Origin: Prevotellaceae bacterium
GTDB taxonomy: Bacteria; Bacteroidota; Bacteroidia; Bacteroidales; Bacteroidaceae
Direction: 5' to 3'
DNA length: 28,438 nt
Assembly (NCBI GenBank): GCA_021153165.1
Contig: JAGKTZ010000019.1
Coordinates: 1-28,438 of the forward strand
Shown here: positions 8,275-16,573 of the stretch, piece after piece
Layout: the number at the start of each line of letters is the position of its first letter
How positions within the stretch are numbered: the first letter of the stretch is position 1
Translations under genes and position numbers: made by a program
The notes under the pieces: generated by a model
What the model was told of the DNA's origin: nothing
The model's database searches: none
The model's input: only the letters and a program-made list of their open reading frames with translations

Positions 8275-8299
8275 ATTTGACAAATTCAGTGGCTGATTT
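8261..8299. terminator. bidirectional terminator, perfect 19-bp inverted repeat
   Basis: Arms 8261-8279 and 8281-8299 are exact reverse complements around one base. The arms begin with AAATCAGCC and end in GGCTGATTT, so a T-run follows in each direction. It lies between convergent genes and overlaps both coding ends, so both proteins end in Ile-Ser-His. Confidence 0.85.
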
Positions 8300-9167
8300 T
8301 ATCATTCTCGTTATTGTTTTCTTTTTCTTGTTCGTCTTCAATTTTTGCATTTCGATGATAACCATGTCTGATAAAAGAATCAACATAAATAAGTTCTTTA
8401 TACCATTCACCAAATTCATCTTTCTTATTCTGCAATCTAAAGAACCCTCTTACAAATATGTCGTTTTCATTTATAATCTTAACAAACCAGCGAGAGTCCA
8501 TTACAATAACTTCTTGTCCACTTTCGTTACGAACCTTTTCCTTGTATTTATACTCTTTAATGTTGTCCTCTAAGATAGTAATTTTCTTATCTGGTACAAT
8601 TATAGTTTCTACCTTAGCATATTTCTTAACAGCTAAATAACTAATCAATAGATTTGCAATACTCGAATAAAAATTGTGTCTATCCTCTTCATTCGAGTTA
8701 AACAGTTCAGGATTGTCAATTATGGTAGGATTACAATGCACTAATCTTTTATTCTCTTCCGTTGAAACGTAATAAAAATAGTTATATAAAACACTTCTTC
8801 CATCTACGTCTCTAAACAACCATACGTATAATGTGTTATTCCCAAATCCATAAACGATAGTTCCGAAGACCTTATCTAACAAGATACCGCATTCTTCATC
8901 TTCAGAAAATTGTTGAAATAATTGATGGTCAATATCAAAAAAAGATTTTGCACTTTTCTTCATTACCTTCTCAAATGAAGGCATCAGTAATTCTGGAAGT
9001 CCCCAATTAGGATTCTTATCTCGAACTTCACAAAGCCACTTAATCCCATTAGCAAGATAACCTGAATGTTCAAAACTTGATAACATAGGGATTGTAATAT
9101 CATTAGGTGTCGCAAAATAGTTCTTATTTAGCAACCAAGATATTATATGTTGTTTACGTATTACCAT
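8286..9167 (-). CDS. unknown fourth gene of the restriction-modification operon
   Basis: 293 residues, soluble. The start is 2 bases after the stop of the nuclease gene, so it is in the same operon. The N-terminal half is helical and rich in aromatics (YFATPNDITIPMLSSFEHSG). The C-terminal region (about 215-280) has a compact motif set: DSRWFVKIINEND, FVRGFFRLQ, KELIYVDSF, then IRHGYHRNA, with conserved-looking His and Arg residues. I do not recognise the family. It could be an accessory to restriction or a separate defence gene. The final residues are encoded inside the shared terminator repeat. Confidence 0.55.
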   Translation of the reverse strand: MVIRKQHIISWLLNKNYFATPNDITIPMLSSFEHSGYLANGIKWLCEVRDKNPNWGLPELLMPSFEKVMKKSAKSFFDIDHQLFQQFSEDEECGILLDKVFGTIVYGFGNNTLYVWLFRDVDGRSVLYNYFYYVSTEENKRLVHCNPTIIDNPELFNSNEEDRHNFYSSIANLLISYLAVKKYAKVETIIVPDKKITILEDNIKEYKYKEKVRNESGQEVIVMDSRWFVKIINENDIFVRGFFRLQNKKDEFGEWYKELIYVDSFIRHGYHRNAKIEDEQEKENNNENDKISH

Positions 9168-9169
9168 TT

Positions 9170-11479
9170 TTATATTCCAAATAATTCTTTCAATGTAGTG
9201 AAATAACTATCCGCTGTGCGATTCCCAATGCCACTTATAATGGCATTTGATAATTTTATGTCTTCTATCTGTATAGGAGTCTGGTCATCCAATTTGAAAC
9301 CAAGGTATTGTTCTTCGGGTTTGTTATTAGCAAATCCTTTTTGTGCTAGTTGTTCACCAGTAAACATGCGAGGTCTTTCGCCTTTTAATCGAAAAAGGTA
9401 TTTTTCTTGTTTATGGTGGATGAAAAGGTATTTACAATCCTCGAATCCACTAACTAATTTGATTGAGCCAGAACGAAACCCAGTTCGCACAAAATAGAGC
9501 TGATTCTTTTGTATTTCGGAAAGGTGTTGTGCTCCGTTGAAGTAACCGACCAAGACTAATTCTTGTTCAATCGGTAACAAGTTCTTGACTTCTTTTTCAG
9601 AAAGTTCTAATTCTTTTAATTTAGAAACTCTATTCTTTTCGTTGTCAGTGAAGATACGTTCTATAGTTTCAGTATTATATTCAACTTTATCCTCTGCTGC
9701 AAGCGTGGTAAAGAAATCTTCTTCTTGAGTATAAAGTGTGTAAGTTTTTCGTGCTGATTGTTTTCGCTCTAAAATATCAGATGCTTCTTCGCCAAGTTTG
9801 TAGTTCTCATGGATATAAAAGTATGGCGAAATATCTTTTTTGAGTTGTTTATTTATATCTATATCCTCTTTACTCTTTGTCAAAGAAAGTACCAAACTTT
9901 TTTGATGCTCAAAAGGACAGAATATCTTCCCATACAATCGTTTGAAATTGATGTCCACCGCTCTCTGCAAACTATATTCTTCTTTGGGTTCAAGCAAATA
10001 GAAGTCGTATTGTTCGTTAAGGAGTTTCTGAATATGTTGCTTAAACTTATTCTGTGCATCCTGCTTGAATACTCCTTTTTCATAGTCATTAGCTTTGGCA
10101 TACAAAGCAATGACATAAAGGAAGTTGACGTCATAATGCGAGAGCCAAAGCGTATCGCGGTCAAACAAACGATTGTGGAATTGATATGACACACGCTTTT
10201 CTTTATCTTTTTCTCTCAGTGTCAGCAAACTATCGGAATATGACAAATTATCACCATAGACTTGCGCACTAATAAAGAAGTTTGGCGTGATATTATATCC
10301 TTCCGTCAATTCATCACGATATTTAATAAACTCCTTTTTCTTTTCATAGAACCAATTGATGTTAAATTGAATGACATTCTTTGCATAGGTAAACTGCTTA
10401 TACACGGAGTTAGTACCTAACTGCCCACCAATCTTATAGTATTTACTATCACCAATATAGTAGATATCATTCTCATTAGTGAGAGATGGATATTTATAAA
10501 TGTGGTCAACAATCTTTCCATCAGGCTGGTCGCGTAAGTCGGTAGGTATATCTTGCTTATTATCTCCGATTAGTTCATCAATAATAGATTCAAATACGAT
10601 ATTGAAGTTCTTCGCCAATAGATAATCACATTCTTGGGTAGAAGAATGAATCTTTTCTGCAGAGTCGAAGAACGCGTAACAGAGATGCCAAAGCATAAGT
10701 GCTTTGTCGGAGAAATATTTGTATTTGATTTGGCGAAGTCGCACCTTACCATATCCATTGCAATAGTTGTTGAATGCAGGTGCGCTAAGTAAGTTGTAAT
10801 TACAATTTATAGTTGTTTTGAACCCATACTTACTAAGGTGTGATAGTATCGAGAAGAAGATAATAAGTAATTCTTCATCGAAGTTCACTTGTTTCTTCTT
10901 GTTGATAGCATTGATGTAAATCGGTGCTTTACCTTGGTAAATAGGTGTGTTTTTAGAAATAGTCTTCGTCCAATTTATCTTGTTATAACCGCTATGAACA
11001 TTCTTTATGGTGAACATAAAGAAGTCTTGGTTCTCATTGTTGAAGCGAATAAGCGACAAGATAATATCCAACAGAGTAGCATCTTTCTCGTTCTGACTTT
11101 TGTCAAGGATCGAGAAAGATTTTTTGAGCATGATAGTGCTATCGGGATTGAGACGGTAGTATTCCTTTATAGCACGGAATATCCACACCGAGAAGTTTGA
11201 AATAAACTCGTAGTCTTTCGCTTCAAGCCATTTCTCATGAAGCGCCTTCCCTAAATCCAAAATTTTCTCAGGAGTGAGTCCATCCTTATCAAGAATAAAT
11301 CCTTTCTCGTTCATCAATACTTTAGGTAGAAAGAAGATGCAGTCGGAAATTTCTTTACTATAGAAATATCCGACATATTCCACAGAAATCTTTCCGTCCT
11401 TGCTAAAAGGTTCAAATCCTTTAAGGATAGGACGGACATCTTCTTCGTTGTATTGATGACCTTCAATTAGGATTTTCAT
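9170..11479 (-). CDS. LlaJI / McrC-like restriction nuclease subunit
   Basis: 769 residues, about twice a classical McrC. D325 in KIVDHIY and D344-S-K346 in YYIGDSKYYKI form a PD-(D/E)xK nuclease core, which cuts DNA when driven by the McrB-like motor. The N-terminal 200 residues would contact the GTPase. The C-terminal 250-300 residues (from about 520) include VLVGYFNG and KYLFRLKGERPRMF strands and may be a DNA-recognition part, as in LlaJI-type enzymes. Its start codon shares one base with the McrB-like gene's stop codon (ATG/TGA at 11479). It cuts unmodified sites protected by the neighbouring methyltransferase. The assignment rests on the motif and gene order. Confidence 0.7.
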   Translation of the reverse strand: MKILIEGHQYNEEDVRPILKGFEPFSKDGKISVEYVGYFYSKEISDCIFFLPKVLMNEKGFILDKDGLTPEKILDLGKALHEKWLEAKDYEFISNFSVWIFRAIKEYYRLNPDSTIMLKKSFSILDKSQNEKDATLLDIILSLIRFNNENQDFFMFTIKNVHSGYNKINWTKTISKNTPIYQGKAPIYINAINKKKQVNFDEELLIIFFSILSHLSKYGFKTTINCNYNLLSAPAFNNYCNGYGKVRLRQIKYKYFSDKALMLWHLCYAFFDSAEKIHSSTQECDYLLAKNFNIVFESIIDELIGDNKQDIPTDLRDQPDGKIVDHIYKYPSLTNENDIYYIGDSKYYKIGGQLGTNSVYKQFTYAKNVIQFNINWFYEKKKEFIKYRDELTEGYNITPNFFISAQVYGDNLSYSDSLLTLREKDKEKRVSYQFHNRLFDRDTLWLSHYDVNFLYVIALYAKANDYEKGVFKQDAQNKFKQHIQKLLNEQYDFYLLEPKEEYSLQRAVDINFKRLYGKIFCPFEHQKSLVLSLTKSKEDIDINKQLKKDISPYFYIHENYKLGEEASDILERKQSARKTYTLYTQEEDFFTTLAAEDKVEYNTETIERIFTDNEKNRVSKLKELELSEKEVKNLLPIEQELVLVGYFNGAQHLSEIQKNQLYFVRTGFRSGSIKLVSGFEDCKYLFIHHKQEKYLFRLKGERPRMFTGEQLAQKGFANNKPEEQYLGFKLDDQTPIQIEDIKLSNAIISGIGNRTADSYFTTLKELFGI

Positions 11480-13464
11480 TATTCAACCACACAGTTAATT
11501 CCAAGGTTATAAGTATCGGAGATTTGCATTAAGAACCGTCTCATGGTTCTTGTGTTAATACCCTTTATGATATTGAAGTCACCATCCTCTATATACAAAT
11601 ATCCTTGGGTGTTGTTTAAAATGTTTTCAGACTTAGTTTTACTAATTAGAGGTGAATTTAATCTTTTGTACTTCATTGTAGAAGCAACTTGTTCTGCTTT
11701 CTCTAATCCAATTATTTTAAGTGCCTTTTGGTATGTTTCAAATCTAGTATTCTCACTTATTTTTGTTCCATCAGGGAACTGAACTATCAAGTGTGACTTG
11801 GAATCAGAATCCTCTTTATCACTTACAGATTCTTCATCATCGGTGAAATATAAAATTTCTAACGATTCAAAGAATTCATCCAATACGTATAGCTTTACAT
11901 CCCCCTTAAAATCAAAGAACTTATGAAACTTATCAAAGTTACCTTTAAAGACGGTGCTAGCATCGTGAGCCAAATCCTTATATATATCATTCCAAAGATA
12001 AAATACAACTTTAGAAACAAATTTCTCGGCAGAAATTTCTTTGTTTACAGCTTTTACAAACCATGCTCCAAGTTTTTTATCCTCCGACTGAGTTACCGCC
12101 TCAATACGTTTATTGACTTCTGTAAGAAAGTCTATCCATTTATATTTTTTATCTCCACATGTAATATAGTGTCCAAGGTCTGTGTAGTCAATAGGAATAT
12201 ATTTCCAATCCCAACGACGTTTGAAGGCGCTATCAATGGGGAAGAGCGATTGGTCACTAGTATTCATTGTAGCTAAGATATGCAAATTACCTGGCAACTG
12301 CATCTTAACTCCATTTTTGATTTCCACGTCTTCAATTTCTGTATTTGCAAATTCATTTGCAAGGTACATTTGTAAGTCTTGGTCTGGTGTTATTTTATAA
12401 TTAGAATACCCAGTCTTACTATCACGGTCTAGCAATTGGAATATATCCCCAAAAATCTGTGCACAATTACCACGATTTATTTCCTCAATTACTAAATAGA
12501 AGGGTTCATTAAGATTTTGCCATGCCTTAACGTATGCTTGTGTGAATGCTTGAGGTTGAAAAGCGTATGTAATTTCGTTCGTATTTGACTTTCTTTCTTC
12601 AAGGACTTTCAAAATCATCTTGGACAAATATGTCTCGTTTGAGAATCCAAAATGTATGTTCATGAGATTTTGGAGAGATTTTACATCCTCACGTTCTTCA
12701 ACAATTTCACAAAGTCTTTCGGCATACAAAGATATAAAATCAATAATTTGTTCAACCTTATCTCCTGCCGGCTGATTTATTATTTCTGTAGCCTTTTCTT
12801 TAAGTTTTTCTAATGAAATTTTGGTCGAAATTTGTTTACCCACCTTTTGCATAGGTTTGTAGCATCCAACAAAGGTTGAGTAATCACTATCAGGGTGGAA
12901 TGTTGTACGAATAGAGTTGTTATTATTTGTAATTTGCTCAACTGCATAAGATTTTCCTGTACCTGGTGCACCAAAGTAAATAACCTGTAAAGGAAAGTTT
13001 TTATTACTTTTGAGTGTAGTGGCGGAAGGCTTGAATTTATCAGCTACAGCTTCTACAAGTGATATTGCATTTATTAAATAATCTTGTTCCAAACAAATCT
13101 TTTTGTCTGGGTCAATGTTGTTTAATTCAGGTTGATTAGCCCAAATAATAATCTTACTTAACGTAGAAAACAATGGTTTTGTTTGTACCGTTGAATTGGC
13201 ATTGGCAACAGGGTCTGCGAAATATTTTGCACCATTGTCCCTCCAAGGAGTTTCTTCATATTCTTGTATGGAACTAAATACTCCGATATTTGCTAGAATA
13301 TCCTTTAATGTTTGAAGAATATTATCTAATCCAATTTGAAAGTATTTAGCTCCACCACGTCTGCCAGAGTTGCTAAATGTAATATAACCACCTCTTGGAC
13401 TGAGATTAGCCTTGAAATCACTATTGTTGGATAGTTCTTCTAGAAATGAATATATATTAACCAT
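11479..13464 (-). CDS. mcrB: McrB-like AAA+ GTPase restriction subunit
   Basis: 661 residues. GAPGTGKS at 165-172 is the Walker A loop, LVIEEINRG at 324-332 is Walker B, MNTSDQS at 400-406 is the McrB-family signature loop, and RR at 416-417 supplies arginine fingers. The first 150 residues would be the DNA-binding part. The C-terminal 150 residues hold an acidic linker and a small domain. In McrBC and LlaJI systems this subunit forms a hexameric ring that hydrolyses GTP and activates the nuclease subunit. It sits 2 bases after the methyltransferase and meets the nuclease gene, a standard order for such operons. Confidence 0.85.
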   Translation of the reverse strand: MVNIYSFLEELSNNSDFKANLSPRGGYITFSNSGRRGGAKYFQIGLDNILQTLKDILANIGVFSSIQEYEETPWRDNGAKYFADPVANANSTVQTKPLFSTLSKIIIWANQPELNNIDPDKKICLEQDYLINAISLVEAVADKFKPSATTLKSNKNFPLQVIYFGAPGTGKSYAVEQITNNNNSIRTTFHPDSDYSTFVGCYKPMQKVGKQISTKISLEKLKEKATEIINQPAGDKVEQIIDFISLYAERLCEIVEEREDVKSLQNLMNIHFGFSNETYLSKMILKVLEERKSNTNEITYAFQPQAFTQAYVKAWQNLNEPFYLVIEEINRGNCAQIFGDIFQLLDRDSKTGYSNYKITPDQDLQMYLANEFANTEIEDVEIKNGVKMQLPGNLHILATMNTSDQSLFPIDSAFKRRWDWKYIPIDYTDLGHYITCGDKKYKWIDFLTEVNKRIEAVTQSEDKKLGAWFVKAVNKEISAEKFVSKVVFYLWNDIYKDLAHDASTVFKGNFDKFHKFFDFKGDVKLYVLDEFFESLEILYFTDDEESVSDKEDSDSKSHLIVQFPDGTKISENTRFETYQKALKIIGLEKAEQVASTMKYKRLNSPLISKTKSENILNNTQGYLYIEDGDFNIIKGINTRTMRRFLMQISDTYNLGINCVVE

Positions 13465-13466
13465 AC

Positions 13467-14579
13467 TTAATTGATTAACTGTTTAATAATTTCTTCTGCG
13501 AGTCTCTTAATAACAGGTATAGCCACACTATTCCCAAATTGATGATATGCTTCTTTATTTGTAACTACAATCTTAAACTCCTTGTTAGTCATATTATAAT
13601 TGGCATTGTTGGCGCAGTCTGGTTTTTCCCACCCGTTACCTAAAATTCTATATCCTTGTAAGCGACCAGCTTCTACAGGTGTAAGTTTTCTTGGGTTTAA
13701 TCCACGGTCAGATTGGTCAATTAGGATTTCGCTGCCATCTTTCCAATATCTAGCAGAAATTGTGCTGGTATATATACTATCTGCATTAAAGAGAGAATAT
13801 CCAAATCCTTTTCCGTTTTGTTTATTCCTTTCTTTCCTGTTTTGATGCCCAATCCACATTCTATCACTTATTGTGTATTTTGAATCAATACTTTCTATTG
13901 GTTCGAAAATATCAGAAACTTTTGTGGGTGCAGAAAATTCCTTTGCCTTCTTCTTATCATAAATAGTATTACCTTCACAATCAATACCGAAAGGAAACTT
14001 AAAAGTTTCTGCTTTTACAATATCCTTATACCAAGCAATTATAAACAATCTTTCTCTGTTTTGGGGAACTCCAAAATATTTCGCATTTAGCACCTCATAC
14101 GAATATGAATATCCTAACTCTTCCAATGTAGCTAGTATAACTTGCAAAGTTTTCCCTTTATCATGATTTTTTAGTCCTCTTACGTTTTCCAAAAATAACA
14201 CTTTAGGGGGATAACCATTTTGAATTTTATGTTTGATAATGTTGGCGATATTAAAGAAAAGTGTTCCTCTCGTATCTTCAAAACCTCTCTTTAATCCAGC
14301 GACAGAAAAGGGTTGACATGGAAAACCTCCACAACATATATCGAAATTTGGTACTTCATTAGGGTTTACATCGTTAATATCTTCGTTAAAATATAGATAT
14401 TTTCCATCATCATCTTTTTGAAATAAAGTAGGTTCTATATCTTTATAATTTGCTTCATAAGATATTCTAGCATGTTTGTCCCATTCGCTCGCAAAAACAC
14501 ATTTTCCACCAACATAGTGCAATGCTGTATGGAACCCACCAATTCCTGCGAATAAGTCTATAAAAGTAAATTTGTTCAT
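13467..14579 (-). CDS. DNA (cytosine-5) methyltransferase
   Basis: 370 residues with all key motifs in order: DLFAGIGG at 8-15 (SAM binding), GGFPCQPFS at 84-92 with catalytic C88, ENVRG at 131-135, PQNRERLF at 172-179, a target-recognition region near 190-300, RKLTPVEAGRLQGY near 300, and HQFGNSVAIPV near 350. It transfers a methyl group from S-adenosylmethionine to carbon 5 of cytosine and protects the host from the linked restriction subunits. It is first in the operon under the promoter at 14715-14722. The leader can form competing stem-loops, and a dyad covers the promoter. Its recognition sequence cannot be read from the protein. Confidence 0.92.
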   Translation of the reverse strand: MNKFTFIDLFAGIGGFHTALHYVGGKCVFASEWDKHARISYEANYKDIEPTLFQKDDDGKYLYFNEDINDVNPNEVPNFDICCGGFPCQPFSVAGLKRGFEDTRGTLFFNIANIIKHKIQNGYPPKVLFLENVRGLKNHDKGKTLQVILATLEELGYSYSYEVLNAKYFGVPQNRERLFIIAWYKDIVKAETFKFPFGIDCEGNTIYDKKKAKEFSAPTKVSDIFEPIESIDSKYTISDRMWIGHQNRKERNKQNGKGFGYSLFNADSIYTSTISARYWKDGSEILIDQSDRGLNPRKLTPVEAGRLQGYRILGNGWEKPDCANNANYNMTNKEFKIVVTNKEAYHQFGNSVAIPVIKRLAEEIIKQLIN

Positions 14580-14601
14580 CGTTCAGAATATATACATAAA
14601 T

Positions 14602-14694
14602 AAGTACCCCCCAATAGACCTGCAGCCGACCAAAGCCTTGTATCTAAAGGAGAGTACTTGTGTATGTTTATTTGTTTGTGGTCAATTTGCAGGT
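14602..14694 (-). promoter_or_regulatory. structured leader of the methyltransferase mRNA
   Basis: Two helices are possible in the roughly 130-base leader. ACCTGCA plus GACCA (14618-14632) pairs with TGGTC plus TGCAGGT (14679-14694), 12 pairs with a small internal loop. AAGTAC (14602-14607) pairs with GTACTT (14654-14659). The two cross each other, so they form a pseudoknot or exclude one another. This resembles a regulatory leader, but no known riboswitch is recognised. Confidence 0.4.
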
Positions 14695-14722
14695 GCAGTA
14701 ATCTGCATACTCTGCAAAGATA
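14686..14722 (-). promoter_or_regulatory. methyltransferase operon promoter with overlapping dyad operator
   Basis: On the minus strand, TATCTTTG (14722-14715) matches the -7 consensus, placing transcription start near 14708. A nested dyad covers it: TTTGCAG 14686-14692 with CTGCAAA 14712-14718, and inside that TGCAG 14694-14698 with CTGCA 14703-14707. Several C5 methyltransferases are known to repress their own promoters by binding such sites. That role here is inferred. Confidence 0.5.
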
Positions 14723-14734
14723 ATTTTTATTTTT

Positions 14735-15145
14735 TTAATATTGTGTTTTTAATACAGGGAATTGAGAAGTTAAGTTTACATCTAATATCGTAATGGTATT
14801 TTCGGTAGCATTTGACGACAAAATTGTGTTCTGCTGAATGAGTGGATACGGAGCATCAGTAGTTCCGATAAGGTACTGCGTTCTGTTGACAGCGGTGATG
14901 AGAAAAACTGTGGGTGACTGCGGAAAAACGTATTCCGTTTCCAACGTCGCCGTCAGTTTTTGCGTGTGCAGACGCACGCCATTATCCAACTCATCACCTG
15001 TCTCCAATGCCGCCAAACCAACAATGGGCACCTCACGCCAGGGCATGACTTCTTTAAGGATGACCTTAAAGTGATTAGGTAAGTAAATTGCTGACTTCAA
15101 GTGTTTTGCTTCGCAGTATTCAATTTTGTGGATATAGAGTAACAT
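14735..15145 (-). CDS. phage head-operon protein of unknown function
   Basis: 136 residues, beta-rich, last gene of the protease-capsid operon. Distinct segments are MPWREVPIVGLAALETGDEL near residue 34 and VFLITAVNRTQYLIGTTDAPYPLI near 80-103. Strand-loop-strand proteins like this occur in Bacteroidales phage structural operons. The start overlaps the end of the previous gene by 26 bases. I infer a small virion or assembly protein and cannot name a family. The cargo block begins immediately after it. Confidence 0.5.
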   Translation of the reverse strand: MLLYIHKIEYCEAKHLKSAIYLPNHFKVILKEVMPWREVPIVGLAALETGDELDNGVRLHTQKLTATLETEYVFPQSPTVFLITAVNRTQYLIGTTDAPYPLIQQNTILSSNATENTITILDVNLTSQFPVLKTQY

Positions 15146-15734
15146 GTTCTTCTGTTTCAGATTTAGGTTCGTCTATTATTTGTACATACACCGCCTCCTC
15201 ACTTTCCTTTGCAAAGCGAAGTTGCAAGTCACGTACCTTCTTGTCAATGTTAGGTATGCGTTCAAAACCCGCTACCGTTGGGTCGGTTGTGAGTTCAAAG
15301 CGCTGTGGTATGATTTGTGAGTAGTCTGGTCCGATGTCTTCATCATGGTCCAAACGGGTAAACTTACCTAGTGCTGAAAGCACCTTTGCGAAAGCATTAG
15401 CATCACCTGATGCACGTGCCATAGCAAAACCCTCTTCACAACGTTGCATGAAGACATATTGACACCATTGACGGGTGACTTGCCCTAAGTTGCCCAGGCA
15501 AATTTTAAGTAGTCTAACGTCTTCATACGCAACGGATAAGCAAACTTTATATTGGTGGACAATCTGTGCGACTACCGCCTTATCGGAATAGGCAGGATGA
15601 CGCAACCAATAGAGGTACATATCACGAAGTCGAAGCAATCTTGACTGTTGGTTTGCAGACAAGTTTGCCTCGTTCATTTCCTCCTCGGAAGCAAAGAGAA
15701 ATTTCTGGGTACGTTCTATTTGTTCTGGATTCAT
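15120..15734 (-). CDS. putative terminase small subunit-like protein
   Basis: 204 residues, mostly helical. The N-terminal two thirds contain SDKAVVAQIVHQYKVCLSVA, which reads as a helix-turn-helix with a following dimer helix. The C-terminus has GPDYSQIIPQRFELTTDP and a long charged helix. Proteins of this shape often precede the large terminase in Bacteroidales phages, but no large terminase follows here. DNA-end recognition for packaging is inferred. Another head-assembly role is equally possible. Confidence 0.4.
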   Translation of the reverse strand: MNPEQIERTQKFLFASEEEMNEANLSANQQSRLLRLRDMYLYWLRHPAYSDKAVVAQIVHQYKVCLSVAYEDVRLLKICLGNLGQVTRQWCQYVFMQRCEEGFAMARASGDANAFAKVLSALGKFTRLDHDEDIGPDYSQIIPQRFELTTDPTVAGFERIPNIDKKVRDLQLRFAKESEEAVYVQIIDEPKSETEEHVTLYPQN

Positions 15735-15737
15735 ACG

Positions 15738-16034
15738 TTATTCGTCTCGTATCATTTTACGGAAATGGGCGTTGACTTCGTCAGCTGCTGTTGAACTACC
15801 TGCTTCAGCGAGTTCAATATCACGGCGACGGAGTTCCAAAGCAACTTTGGCTTTGGCTTTACGATATGCCAATGAGACCGGACTGGACAGGTCGTCAATG
15901 GCATCACGGAGTCGGCGTTCGTCTACTTCCAGGAGTAGCGCCATATCGGAGATTGGCGTTAGTTCTTTGACGTAGTTCTCTATCTCATCAATGTATTCTG
16001 AAAGATCGTCATTGATGATTATGATTTCATTCAT
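15738..16034 (-). CDS. small helical HTH-like phage protein
   Basis: 98 residues, acidic N-terminus then a predicted HTH-like segment (ISDMALLLEVDERRLRDAID, residues about 28-47) and a long helix KAKAKVALELRRRDIELAEAG. It overlaps the PLD-like gene by 8 bases and lies 3 bases before the putative small terminase gene. Together the two may form a packaging-recognition pair. No family name can be given. Confidence 0.45.
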   Translation of the reverse strand: MNEIIIINDDLSEYIDEIENYVKELTPISDMALLLEVDERRLRDAIDDLSSPVSLAYRKAKAKVALELRRRDIELAEAGSSTAADEVNAHFRKMIRDE

Positions 16035-16494
16035 AAAGTGTAAAAGTCTTTAGATTGTTTAACCCTTCCAAGCAATAGTTCGCCACATCCTGTGATTGTA
16101 CTATTGCATAGTTCTCCAAACGATTCCCGCGCGTTTGGTTCTGCGAAGAAATGACAACCACAGGGAAGTCACCTTCAATGACCATTACCTTTGAGTGGTT
16201 CGGACAGAAGCGCACTTCATCGTATGAGGTGCGAAGCATCGTGTTGACACGTGCCGTCTTCTCTGCCGCCTTGAAGTCTGTATAAAGTCGGGAGTGCTTG
16301 ATGAGTCCCTTGCTACGCAAAGCGATGAGCTTGCGCAAGAACTCCTCGCCTGTGGAGTACGTGCTGACAGTAATATCAGCAGGTCCCGTAAAGGCGAGCA
16401 AGTGCTCCAGGACATATCCCAACTGAAAGGTGTCCGTCAGAATGACCTGCACCGGAACGTCCTTGGGATTGTGTATTTCGGGTTTTGGTTTCAT
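16027..16494 (-). CDS. phospholipase D-like (single HKD) phage protein
   Basis: The frame is open to 16587, but I start at the ATG at 16494 (MKPKPEIH), because the hairpin at 16510-16541 and the preceding gene lie upstream. This gives 155 residues. HSKVMVIEGD at 100-109 followed by SSQNQT matches the HxKxxxx(D/E)G motif of the PLD superfamily (H100, K102). With one HKD motif it would act as a dimer, like small PLD nucleases. Possible roles are DNA cleavage during packaging or degradation of other DNA. It lies in the head operon, 8 bases overlapping the next gene. Confidence 0.6.
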   Translation of the reverse strand: MKPKPEIHNPKDVPVQVILTDTFQLGYVLEHLLAFTGPADITVSTYSTGEEFLRKLIALRSKGLIKHSRLYTDFKAAEKTARVNTMLRTSYDEVRFCPNHSKVMVIEGDFPVVVISSQNQTRGNRLENYAIVQSQDVANYCLEGLNNLKTFTLYE

Positions 16495-16509
16495 GTTATA
16501 AATCAAAAC

Positions 16510-16541
16510 GGGCGGACGGAGTTTCCCAACTGCGTCCGCCC
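16510..16541 (-). terminator. intra-operon hairpin, possible attenuator
   Basis: GGGCGGACG 16510-16518 pairs perfectly with CGTCCGCCC 16533-16541. The loop can add AGTT with AACT. On the minus strand the hairpin is followed by GTTTTGATTT, so partial termination before the PLD-like gene is plausible. A shorter GGGCGG hairpin sits between two genes at 24463-24483. Confidence 0.5.
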
Positions 16542-16573
16542 TACAAATGGTTAAATGCAAACAAAATGTATTC

